Source: Hyphomicrobiales bacterium | Lineage (GTDB): Bacteria; Pseudomonadota; Alphaproteobacteria; Rhizobiales; Beijerinckiaceae | Length of the DNA: 37,067 nt | Assembly: GCA_947455995.1 (NCBI GenBank) | Contig: CANGQA010000020.1 | Coordinates: 1-37,067 of the forward strand | Direction: 5' to 3' | In this document: positions 1-7,700 of the stretch, piece after piece | How positions within the stretch are numbered: position 1 is the stretch's first letter | Layout: every line of letters starts with the position of its first letter | The notes under the pieces: generated by a model | Databases searched by the model: none | The model's input: only the letters and a program-made list of their open reading frames with translations | Told to the model about the DNA's origin: nothing | Program-made: the position numbers and the translations under genes

Positions 1-1457
1 ATCAATCCTTAAATATGATCGACAGCGCGCAGCGCGATTTCACCCAGCATTATCCTGCCTCGGGTTGGGTCGAACACGAACCGGATGATCTGCTGCAGAC
101 CACGCTCGAAGTCTGCAAAACCGTGTTGGCCCGCAACGATATCACTGCCAAAGATCTCGCCGGTATCGGGATCACCAACCAGCGCGAAACCACCGTTCTG
201 TGGGACCGCAAAACCGGAACCCCGATCTATCGCGCGATTGTCTGGCAGGACCGCCGCACCGCAGCCTTCTGCCAGAAGCTCAAGCAGGACAGCCACGAAC
301 CGCTGGTGCGCGAGCGCACCGGCTTGCTGCTCGATCCCTATTTCTCCGGCACCAAAATCGCCTGGATTCTGGACAACGTGCCCGATGCCCGCGCCCGGGC
401 CGTACGCGGTGAACTGGCCTTCGGCACGGTCGATACCTTTTTGCTGTGGCATCTGACCGGCGGGCGCGAACACAAGACCGACGCCACCAATGCCTCGCGC
501 ACCATGCTGTGCAACATCCATACCGGCCAATGGGACCAGGACATGCTGGCCTTGCTGGATGTCCCGACCGGTCTGCTGCCCGAAATCTGCGACAGCGGGT
601 CGCATTTCGGTCTCACCGACCCTGCTCTTTTTGGCCACTCCGTGCCTGTGTTGAGCATGGTGGGAGATCAGCAAGCCGCCACCATCGGCCAAGCCTGTTT
701 TGAACCGGGCATGATGAAATCGACCTATGGGACCGGCTGCTTCGCGCTGCTCAACACCGGACACAATGCCGTCACATCGAACAACCGTCTTCTGACGACC
801 ATTGCCTACCAGCTGCACGGACAACGCACTTATGCGCTGGAAGGATCTATTTTTGTGGCAGGCGCCGCTGTGCAATGGCTCAGGGACGGTTTGCGCCTGA
901 TCGAAAAAGCCAGCGACAGTGGCGGACTGGCCGCACAAGCCGATCCGTCTCAAGAGGTCATTCTGGTGCCAGCCTTTGTCGGGCTTGGCAGTCCGTGGTG
1001 GAATGCCGATGCCCGCGGCGGCCTGTTCGGGCTGACACGCAATACCGGCCCGAAAGAACTCGCACTGGCCGTGCTGGAATCTGTCGCCTTCCAGACCGCC
1101 GATCTGATGAAGGCGATGCAGGCCGATTGGCCGCAAGCTGCCAGCACACAGACTATCTTGCGGGTCGATGGCGGCATGACCGCCTCCGATTTCACCATGC
1201 AGCGGTTGGCCGATCTGCTGGATGCACCGGTTGACCGCCCGCGTTTGCAGGAAACCACAGCACTGGGCGCCGCCTATCTGGCCGGCTATACCGCGGGCCT
1301 GCTGCCCGAACCCGCCGAATTTGCCAAGACTTGGCAAAGCGAGCGGCGTTTTTCTCCTGCGATGGATGCGGCCCAACGGGAGCATAAATTGAAGCGATGG
1401 CACAAGGCAGTGACCGCTGTCCTGTCAATGGTTGAGGACGAGTCCCGGAATCAATGA
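1..1457 (+). CDS. glpK: Glycerol kinase, 5' end cut off by the window
   Basis: Phosphorylates glycerol to sn-glycerol 3-phosphate in the cytoplasm. The frame is open to the left edge from base 3 and continues through an internal Met at 15. The visible part begins near the [18 protein letters not shown] segment, which in the family (about 500 residues) follows the first 30 or so residues, so only the N-terminal phosphate-binding strand (DQGTTSSR type) is missing. Family landmarks seen are [25 protein letters not shown], the STYGTGCF segment and the C-terminal [15 protein letters not shown]. The gene ends with TGA at 1455-1457. There is no sign of damage inside the visible part. The identification is firm; the true start lies outside the window. 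Confidence 0.96.
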   Translation, partial: QSLNMIDSAQRDFTQHYPASGWVEHEPDDLLQTTLEVCKTVLARNDITAKDLAGIGITNQRETTVLWDRKTGTPIYRAIVWQDRRTAAFCQKLKQDSHEPLVRERTGLLLDPYFSGTKIAWILDNVPDARARAVRGELAFGTVDTFLLWHLTGGREHKTDATNASRTMLCNIHTGQWDQDMLALLDVPTGLLPEICDSGSHFGLTDPALFGHSVPVLSMVGDQQAATIGQACFEPGMMKSTYGTGCFALLNTGHNAVTSNNRLLTTIAYQLHGQRTYALEGSIFVAGAAVQWLRDGLRLIEKASDSGGLAAQADPSQEVILVPAFVGLGSPWWNADARGGLFGLTRNTGPKELALAVLESVAFQTADLMKAMQADWPQAASTQTILRVDGGMTASDFTMQRLADLLDAPVDRPRLQETTALGAAYLAGYTAGLLPEPAEFAKTWQSERRFSPAMDAAQREHKLKRWHKAVTAVLSMVEDESRNQ

Positions 1458-1565
1458 GTCAGATTTCATTTATATAGGGGCATGAGATTCCATGGCGGCA
1501 CTTTGAGGTGCTGGCATCACAGATTCGATCCGGTTTTCTCAAAAGCTTGAAACCCAATCCAACGA

Positions 1566-2486
1566 TTAAAATTCATTGTTTTGCAGCCAGTCTGCATAGG
1601 ATCTGATACCGGCATCCAATGGGATCTCGGGCTTCCAATCCAGCGCCTTGCAGGTCTCTGATATATCGAAAAGCGATTGCTCCACATCGGGATAGGCTAC
1701 CCCATCCGTGAATTGATACCGGGTATCGGGCACAATCGATGCGACCAGGGCGGCGATGTCTCTAATGGCGTGGCGAACGCCACCGGTCAGATTGAAAACG
1801 CGGCCTTTGATATCATTTGATTGCCATGCTCTTACTAATCCACGCGCCACATCGTCGACATGCACTTGCTGTATGGCATGCTTGCCATCATGGGGGATAA
1901 TTGTTTGGTGGCCATCCAATGCATTGCGGATCAGATTATAAATGAGGCTCCGTGTCCGGCGTTTAGGGCCATAGACCCAACCAATCCTCAGGATGCAGGC
2001 ATCAACACCGTGATCATGAACATAAGCACGCACCATCATGTCACCAGCGGCCTTACTGGCACCATAAATATCGGCGGCAGCTAAGGGGGCAGATGTCTTG
2101 ATGGGATCAGCCCCCACAACATCGCCGGTTGCGCCATAGGCTGCAATTGATCCGCAATAGATAAAGCGCCCTAATTGGCGTTTGCGGACTTCCTCAAGCA
2201 ATGTGACCGTGCCATCGACATTGATCCTGATAGTGCCAGCGGGATCGTCCCTGCCCAACATCGGCCCTGAAATAGCACCGCAATGGATAATCGAACCGAT
2301 TGGATGGTCGAACAGGGCTCTGACAGATGAAGAATCCATAAAATCTGCGGCGAGAAAGGGACAGGCAAGATCTGGATTTTTAATGTCGGTAGCAACCACA
2401 TCAACATCTAAATTTTGCAGCATTTCTATCACTTTCGAGCCGATAAGGCCGCCAGCGCCGGTTACCAGTACAGCTTTATGGATCAT
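1566..2486 (-). CDS. NAD(P)-dependent epimerase/dehydratase (extended SDR)
   Basis: A 306-residue extended short-chain dehydrogenase of the NDP-sugar epimerase/dehydratase kind. The dinucleotide motif TGAGGLIG is at residues 9-16, the catalytic serine is in CGSIAAYG (S113), and the catalytic pair is Y141-x3-K145 (YGASK). The start is supported by a GGGGAG ribosome site about 9 bases upstream. It is divergent from the solute-binding protein at 2606, with 119 bases between them. Because the neighbouring genes encode PuuE-like hydrolases and another SDR, the substrate may belong to the same small pathway, but this is inference. Family members also act on uronates and nucleotide sugars, so the substrate is not assigned. 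Confidence 0.85.
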   Translation of the reverse strand: MIHKAVLVTGAGGLIGSKVIEMLQNLDVDVVATDIKNPDLACPFLAADFMDSSSVRALFDHPIGSIIHCGAISGPMLGRDDPAGTIRINVDGTVTLLEEVRKRQLGRFIYCGSIAAYGATGDVVGADPIKTSAPLAAADIYGASKAAGDMMVRAYVHDHGVDACILRIGWVYGPKRRTRSLIYNLIRNALDGHQTIIPHDGKHAIQQVHVDDVARGLVRAWQSNDIKGRVFNLTGGVRHAIRDIAALVASIVPDTRYQFTDGVAYPDVEQSLFDISETCKALDWKPEIPLDAGIRSYADWLQNNEF

Positions 2487-2535
2487 GGATAAAATCTCCC
2501 CTGCGACTGATTAAAATCTGCTCAAAGTTGACTTC

Positions 2536-2553
2536 AACATAACTTGCTATGTT
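2536..2553. promoter_or_regulatory. Inverted repeat between divergent genes, possible operator
   Basis: AACATA (2536-2541) and TATGTT (2548-2553) form a perfect 6-base inverted repeat with a 6-base spacer. A second overlapping pair, CTTGC (2543-2547) and GCAAG (2560-2564), lies in the same stretch. The site sits between the divergent epimerase and solute-binding protein genes, where one regulator could control both. No regulator gene is adjacent in this window, so its identity is unknown. Confidence 0.35.
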
Positions 2554-2605
2554 CATGTGGCAAGCATATCGTTGAAACAGTCGTGTTTGCATCGGGAGCG
2601 CCAAT

Positions 2606-4123
2606 ATGAAATCAATTACAAAAATAGCCATTCTTGCGGGAGGTCTTTTGGCCTCTGTCATGGCCCTCAGCGCATCAGCGCAAACACTTCGGATTGGTCT
2701 TGCTGAGGATCCGGATGCACTCGATCCGGCTCAAAGCGCGACATTTGTCGGGCGTATTGTGTTTGCATCCTTTTGTGACAAATTGGTCGATACCGATGCA
2801 AAGCTCACTATCATTCCCCAGCTTGCAACATCATGGGAATGGGCGGCAGATGGTAAGGCGCTGACCATGAAATTGCGCCAGGGTGTCACCTTCCACGATG
2901 GCGCCCCTTTTGATGCCGAGGCCGTTAAGGTCAATATTGATCGCTATAAAACCGCTGACTATTCAAAGCGCAAAGGCGAGTTGAAATCGGTCACCAGTGT
3001 GACTGTCATTGATCCTCTCACTGTTCGGCTGGATCTGAGTGCCCCAGATGCTCCTCTGCTGAGCATTCTCGCCGATCGTGCGGGCATGATGGTATCACCC
3101 AAAGCGATCGCCGCATTGGGGGTCAACCTGCCAACCAAGCCGGTTTGCGCGGGACCATTCAAATTCGTTGAGCGTTTGCCCCAACAAAAGATCGTTTTCG
3201 AAAAATTCGATGATTACTGGAACAAAGCCAATATTCACTTGCAACAAGTAGTTTATACGCCCATGGCTGATGTTTCGGTGCGCACCACAAATGTTCGGGC
3301 AGGAAGCCTCGACATTGCAGAGCGACTGCAAGCGACTGACTTGAAATCCTTAAATTCCGACAAGAATGTGAAGGTCACCACATCAACGGCGCTTGCCTAT
3401 AATATCCTGTCGATCAACGTCAACAACGGGCCACGGGCAGCGGCATCTGTGCTCTCCAATCCATTAATCAGAGAAGCATTCGAACTGTCTGTCGATCGCG
3501 ACACGATCATGCAAGTTGTTTTTGACGGCGAATTTGTGCCAACCAACCAACCGCAAGCCGTCGATAATTTTTGGTATGTCAAAGAACTTCCCGTTCCCAA
3601 ACGCGACGTCGAAAAAGCCAAGAAGTTGATTGCCCAGGCAGGCGTCACCAAGCCAAGCTTTACCCTCACCGTGAACCAAAGCCCTTCGGATCAACAAATT
3701 GCTCAAATCATCCAGTCGATGGCCGCGGAAGCCGGTTTCGATGTGAAGCTGGAAGTGCTTGAGGCAAACACGTTGATTTCGAATGCAAGCAAGGGGCTTT
3801 ACGACGCGGCCATCACGCTTTGGTCAGGGCGTGCAGACCCTGATGGCAATGTGAGCATTTGGATTGCTTGTGAAGGTTTCGTGAATTGGGGCAAATATTG
3901 CAACAAAGATGTTGATGCGGCCCTGTCCGCTGCCCGCTCTAAAACCGATCCCGCCGAGCGCAAAAAGGACTATACAACGGCTGCCACCATTTATTTGAAG
4001 GACCGGCCTGAAATGTTCCTGTTCAACTATAAATGGATTTGGGGACTAAATCCGAAAGTGAATGGTTATGTTCCCAATCCTGACGGGATCATTCGTTTGC
4101 AAGGCATCAAAATTTCAGGTTGA
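2606..4123 (+). CDS. ABC transporter solute-binding protein, family 5 (peptide/nickel type)
   Basis: A periplasmic substrate-capture protein of 505 residues, the usual length for the DppA/OppA family. A Sec signal peptide occupies about residues 1-25 and ends in ASA before QT. The mature protein opens with LRIGLAEDPDALDPAQS, the standard family-5 opening, and contains the conserved GVTFHDGAPFDAEAVKVNIDR segment. The start has a GGGAG site 7 bases upstream. No permease or ATPase for this family is nearby, so it must use distant transporter subunits or the rest of the operon was lost. The adjacent PuuE-like enzymes and dehydrogenases suggest an amide or modified-peptide ligand, which is inference only. 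Confidence 0.93.
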   Translation: MKSITKIAILAGGLLASVMALSASAQTLRIGLAEDPDALDPAQSATFVGRIVFASFCDKLVDTDAKLTIIPQLATSWEWAADGKALTMKLRQGVTFHDGAPFDAEAVKVNIDRYKTADYSKRKGELKSVTSVTVIDPLTVRLDLSAPDAPLLSILADRAGMMVSPKAIAALGVNLPTKPVCAGPFKFVERLPQQKIVFEKFDDYWNKANIHLQQVVYTPMADVSVRTTNVRAGSLDIAERLQATDLKSLNSDKNVKVTTSTALAYNILSINVNNGPRAAASVLSNPLIREAFELSVDRDTIMQVVFDGEFVPTNQPQAVDNFWYVKELPVPKRDVEKAKKLIAQAGVTKPSFTLTVNQSPSDQQIAQIIQSMAAEAGFDVKLEVLEANTLISNASKGLYDAAITLWSGRADPDGNVSIWIACEGFVNWGKYCNKDVDAALSAARSKTDPAERKKDYTTAATIYLKDRPEMFLFNYKWIWGLNPKVNGYVPNPDGIIRLQGIKISG

Positions 4124-4129
4124 TGATCA

Positions 4130-4164
4130 GAGGGGCAGGCTCACATTGAGTGTGTCTGCCCCTC
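4130..4164. terminator. Bidirectional hairpin between convergent genes
   Basis: GAGGGGCAG (4130-4138) pairs perfectly with CTGCCCCTC (4156-4164), and CACA/TGTG can pair inside the loop. The hairpin lies 6 bases after one stop codon and 3 bases from the other, between convergent genes. There is no clear T-run on either side, so it may act as a bidirectional block or an RNA-stabilising end rather than a classic intrinsic terminator. Confidence 0.55.
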
Positions 4165-4167
4165 ACC

Positions 4168-5052
4168 CTAGGATGCTAGTTTCGAACGTGCTGCTTGCGC
4201 AATATCGCCGGGCAAAGCCTGCCATATCCCGGGCATTTCCTTGATTTTCGTTAAGGCCTCATCAAGATAGCGGATGCGATGGGCCATACCGAACAACCAT
4301 GGATGGATCGTCAATCCAAAATTGCGCGCAGAAGTCTGGCCTTCCTCCTGCAAGGTGGCGGCCGCTTCTGAGACAAGTGCCGGATAGCGCGCCATTTCAA
4401 TGCGCCTCAGCCAAAACATCAAAACGTCATCCCATTCGATTTGCAAAGGCAACGAAACAAGGCCAGGCTTTATCAAATAGGCCTGATCATCATTTGACCA
4501 ATCCACGACATATTGAATGCCATTGTCGCTGAGTATTCTGGGCGTCCTTGGACTTTCTCCCTGATCCTGCGACATCCACCCGGCCGGATCGAGGCCGGTT
4601 GCCTTTTTGAGTGCCGCCAGAGCCGTTTCAATAGTCGCCCGTTCTTCGGCCTCAGTCATTGCACTTGAAATCAGGCGGGTGGCATGGGTACCATGTCCGA
4701 GCACCTCCCAGCCGCGTTTCAACACTTCCTCGACCAATTCGGGATAACGCTCGGCAGCAGCGGACCCCAGGGCTACACCGGCACGGATCTGATGCTTGTC
4801 GAGCACGTCAAGCACCCTGAAAAACCCGACACGGTTGCCGTATTCCCTTTGTGTCCACGTCCGGTAATCAGGCTGGAAGGGCCCGAATTCACTGATAAAC
4901 CGTTGGTCTTTCACACTTCCTTGCGGTGGCGTCAGCTCGAAATGTTCGAGAGTGACAATCACATGGAATGCAAGGCCTGCCCCGTTCGGCCAATGCCAGA
5001 CCGGCCGGCTGGGTAAGGCCGAATAGCGATAAAGGTCATGATCCATGTTCAT
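4168..5052 (-). CDS. PuuE-like polysaccharide-deacetylase-family protein, second copy
   Basis: A 294-residue NodB-fold protein, paralogous to the gene directly upstream. Shared landmarks are YGNRVGFFRVLDVLDKHQI, GHGTHATRL, GWMSQ, the DWSNDDQ acid pair and the late TIHPWLFGMAHRI segment. This pattern is that of the PuuE allantoinase subgroup, which hydrolyses small amides, rather than of chitin or peptidoglycan deacetylases. No signal peptide is visible, so it is probably cytoplasmic. Its ATG overlaps the upstream gene's stop in an ATGA arrangement, implying translational coupling. The substrate is unknown. It might also be a non-catalytic partner of its sister, since the two differ around the HG motif (GHGTHAT here, CHGIYNT there). 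Confidence 0.85.
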   Translation of the reverse strand: MNMDHDLYRYSALPSRPVWHWPNGAGLAFHVIVTLEHFELTPPQGSVKDQRFISEFGPFQPDYRTWTQREYGNRVGFFRVLDVLDKHQIRAGVALGSAAAERYPELVEEVLKRGWEVLGHGTHATRLISSAMTEAEERATIETALAALKKATGLDPAGWMSQDQGESPRTPRILSDNGIQYVVDWSNDDQAYLIKPGLVSLPLQIEWDDVLMFWLRRIEMARYPALVSEAAATLQEEGQTSARNFGLTIHPWLFGMAHRIRYLDEALTKIKEMPGIWQALPGDIAQAARSKLAS

Positions 5053-5939
5053 GCCCCTTGCCTTGCTAATGCTGTCGGGAACTGGTCTAGCCAGCAGTCG
5101 GCCAATTCAGACCCTGTCGTTTGCCAGACACCCGAATGGGACAAAATATAGTTGAGGGCCTTATCAAGATATTTGATCCGGTGCGGTTGCCCCATCATAT
5201 AGGGATGCAGGGCAATACACATCACACGCGGAATGGTTGCGCCCTCGCGCCAGACAGTGTCGAAATGATCTGTCACGATGCGATAGAATTCCTCGCCTTC
5301 CATATCGTACCGGTAGAAAACCGCATCATTGAGATCCATTGAATAGGGAACCGAGACCATTGTACCCGGCCCTGCATTCAATCGCGTGGGCTGATCATCA
5401 TGATACAGGTCCGCACACCAATCGAAGCCCGCTTCTGCGACCAGATCCAGTGTATTGGGGGTGTAGGAAACGCCGGGAGAAAACCAGCCGCGCAATTTGC
5501 GGCCTGTCAGGCCCGTGAAACGCCCGTGACATTCGGCCAGATAGGCCCGCTGCTCCTCATCCGCCATCTCCCAAAGATAGGAGGTATTGTAGATGCCATG
5601 ACACAGCGTGTCATAGCCACGTTTTTCACAAGCCTCCATAATATCTGGATACATGTCGTAGACTGCAAGGTTCAGCGAAACCGTACAGCGTATCGAATAA
5701 CGATCCATAACATCGAGCATACGCCAGACACCGACACGATTGCCATAATCGCGCAGGGAATAGCCCAGAACATCGGGATGGGGCATGCGCGGCCAAGGAT
5801 TACGAACACGCACAGGACCCGGCATATATTCGTAATGTTCAATATTGGGGACGACCCACAATGCAACCCGCGCATCATTCGGAAGATGCCACGGGGCACG
5901 GCGTGTGATTGGTGACCAATCAAAAAACTCTCTGTCCAT
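5049..5939 (-). CDS. PuuE-like polysaccharide-deacetylase-family protein, first copy
   Basis: A NodB-fold protein of about 296 residues without signal peptide. It carries YGNRVGVWRMLDVMDRYSI, TLCHGIYNTSY, GWFSPGVSYTPNT, DLYHDDQP, SVPYSMDLND and IALHPYMMGQPHR, which follow the layout of PuuE-type allantoinases. The H-x3-H zinc motif of classic NodB deacetylases is not seen after the HG, consistent with the atypical PuuE subgroup. An upstream GTG at 5948 overlaps the TAG of the SDR gene; I prefer the ATG at 5939 because it is better spaced from a GGG. It forms an operon with the SDR before it and its paralogue after it. Hydrolysis of a cyclic or linear amide is the best guess. Confidence 0.85.
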   Translation of the reverse strand: MDREFFDWSPITRRAPWHLPNDARVALWVVPNIEHYEYMPGPVRVRNPWPRMPHPDVLGYSLRDYGNRVGVWRMLDVMDRYSIRCTVSLNLAVYDMYPDIMEACEKRGYDTLCHGIYNTSYLWEMADEEQRAYLAECHGRFTGLTGRKLRGWFSPGVSYTPNTLDLVAEAGFDWCADLYHDDQPTRLNAGPGTMVSVPYSMDLNDAVFYRYDMEGEEFYRIVTDHFDTVWREGATIPRVMCIALHPYMMGQPHRIKYLDKALNYILSHSGVWQTTGSELADCWLDQFPTALARQGA

Positions 5940-5947
5940 CACGTTCA

Positions 5948-6691
5948 CTACCCGATCACATATCCGCCATCAGCAATAATGGTTTCGCCCACGATATAAT
6001 CACAGGCTGGTGAACATAAAAACAAAACAATATCGGCAATTTCCTCGGGCGTGCCATAGCGGCCGACAGGAACACGCGCGATACCGGCCTTATAGGCTTC
6101 AGGCGTTCCCAGGGTCGTCGACATCGGCGTTAAAAGGCGACCGGGCGCTATCGCAAGCACGCGGACCCCGGCGGGGCCGAATTCTGCTGCACAGGATTTG
6201 GTAAATTGTGACAGACCTGCTTTGGCTGCCGCATAGACCGAACGTCCCTCAGCGCCGCAAAATGCGAGCTGCGAAGAGATGTTCATGATCACACCCGAAT
6301 TCCTTGCGATCATACGGGGGGCAATCAAGTGGGTCAAAACCATCGGACCAACAAGATCGATATTGACCAGATTCGAAATGTCCTGAGGCGAGGATTCAAC
6401 AAGCGGTTTGACCAGCAAGGCACCGGCATTGTTGACGAGAACATCAATATCACCGATCAACCCCGCCAATTCGTTCATGGAGCCAAGATCGGACTGATCA
6501 TAGATATGGGTTTCACATTGTTGACCTAGACCTGAAGCGAGCCTTTCCAGCCCGTCGGCATCACGGTCCGCTGCAATAATGGAAGCGCCTGCAGCATGGA
6601 AATTTTTACAAAGGCTTGACCCCAATCCACCGGCCGCACCCGTGATCAAAACCCGCTTGTTGTAAAAGTTTGTTTTTTCAGAAATCCCCAT
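5948..6691 (-). CDS. SDR-family oxidoreductase
   Basis: A classical short-chain dehydrogenase of 247 residues from the ATG at 6691. TGAAGGLG is at residues 17-24, NNAG at 87-90, the catalytic serine at about 140 and YAAAK at 153-157, and it ends in the usual DGGYVIG. A longer frame opens at 6715, but only the 6691 start has a purine-rich GGGGA upstream. It is the first gene of a three-gene unit with the two PuuE-like proteins; the next start codon touches its stop. It probably oxidises or reduces an alcohol or keto intermediate of the same pathway. The substrate cannot be read from the sequence. Confidence 0.9.
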   Translation of the reverse strand: MGISEKTNFYNKRVLITGAAGGLGSSLCKNFHAAGASIIAADRDADGLERLASGLGQQCETHIYDQSDLGSMNELAGLIGDIDVLVNNAGALLVKPLVESSPQDISNLVNIDLVGPMVLTHLIAPRMIARNSGVIMNISSQLAFCGAEGRSVYAAAKAGLSQFTKSCAAEFGPAGVRVLAIAPGRLLTPMSTTLGTPEAYKAGIARVPVGRYGTPEEIADIVLFLCSPACDYIVGETIIADGGYVIG

Positions 6692-6966
6692 AGTCCAAAT
6701 CCCCACACAACGCATCGAACAGCTGCATCATCGGTCATCGTGGCTTTGAATGATAGCCAATAGTGTTGCTGAAATATGTTCGATTATCCATGCGGACTGT
6801 TCTCATGGATAGCGGCTCGACGCTCATGAGCTTTGTGGGCCTGGGTTGCCCTGCCTTTGATGGAAGACCCTAGCCGTAGGTGGCATGGGTATTGTACGTC
6901 TGCACAGATCTAGCAAACCCCATGATCGGTATCGCGGCTTCAGCCTCGCCCATTCTCAAAACGGGT

Positions 6967-7689
6967 CTAGTGTGAGCCACCGAGATAGGCATCGCGGACG
7001 GCAGGATCGTTGCGCAACATCGCGGCATCGCCGGACAGGGTAATGTTGCCATTTTCAAGCACATAGCCGAAATCGGCAACTTCCAGCGCAGCGGCGGCAA
7101 ATTGCTCGACCAGCAACATGGTAATATTGGCCTCTTTTAACCGGGCGATAATGGAAAACACTTCACCGACCAGACGCGGGGCCAGACCCATGGATGGCTC
7201 GTCCAGCAGCAGCACTTCCGGATTCAGCATCAAGGCACGGGCCATGGCCAGCATTTGCTGTTCGCCGCCCGACAAGGTCCCGGCCAATTGGTCGGACCTT
7301 TCGCGCAAACGCGGAAACAGTTCAAACATGCGTTCGACATCCGCATCGACATCCCCACGCGCGCGCGCGCCTGTCAGACGAGGATAGGCCCCCAACAGCA
7401 GGTTGTCGCGCACGGGAAGGGTTGCGAAAACACGCCGCCCTTCCGGCGAATGGGCCAAACCGAAACGGGTGATCTCGTAAGAAGGCAGACCGGCAATCTC
7501 GTGGCCACCGAGTGTGATGCTGCCGGATTCAGGGGCCAGCATGCCCGAAATAGCGCGCAGGGTCGTGGTTTTTCCTGCCCCATTCGAGCCGATCAGAGCC
7601 ACCAGCTTGCCCTTGGGAACAGTCAGAGTAATGTCGTGCAACACACGAACATTGCCATAACTCGCCACCAGATTTTCAATGTGCAACAT
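6967..7689 (-). CDS. livF: Branched-chain-type ABC transporter ATPase LivF
   Basis: The second ATPase of a HAAT-family (branched-chain amino acid/amide/urea) importer, about 240 residues. Walker A is GSNGAGKTT, the signature is LSGGEQQMLAMARAL, and Walker B is VLLLDEPSMGL, with the LivF-typical GLAPRLVGEVF after it. The ATG at 7689 has GAGGAAA upstream; an in-frame TTG at 7704 would overlap the preceding stop but lacks its own ribosome site. It is the last gene of the livK-livH-livMG-livF operon, 11 bases after the fusion gene. The specificity of the transporter is set by the binding protein, not by this subunit. Confidence 0.95.
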   Translation of the reverse strand: MLHIENLVASYGNVRVLHDITLTVPKGKLVALIGSNGAGKTTTLRAISGMLAPESGSITLGGHEIAGLPSYEITRFGLAHSPEGRRVFATLPVRDNLLLGAYPRLTGARARGDVDADVERMFELFPRLRERSDQLAGTLSGGEQQMLAMARALMLNPEVLLLDEPSMGLAPRLVGEVFSIIARLKEANITMLLVEQFAAAALEVADFGYVLENGNITLSGDAAMLRNDPAVRDAYLGGSH

Positions 7690-7700
7690 GGCTCGTTTCC

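Noticed and set aside
9-1403. Long minus-strand open frame opposite glpK
   Set aside because: It is antisense to a gene with clear glycerol kinase motifs, and its translation has no recognisable domain; long mirror frames are common in GC-rich coding DNA.
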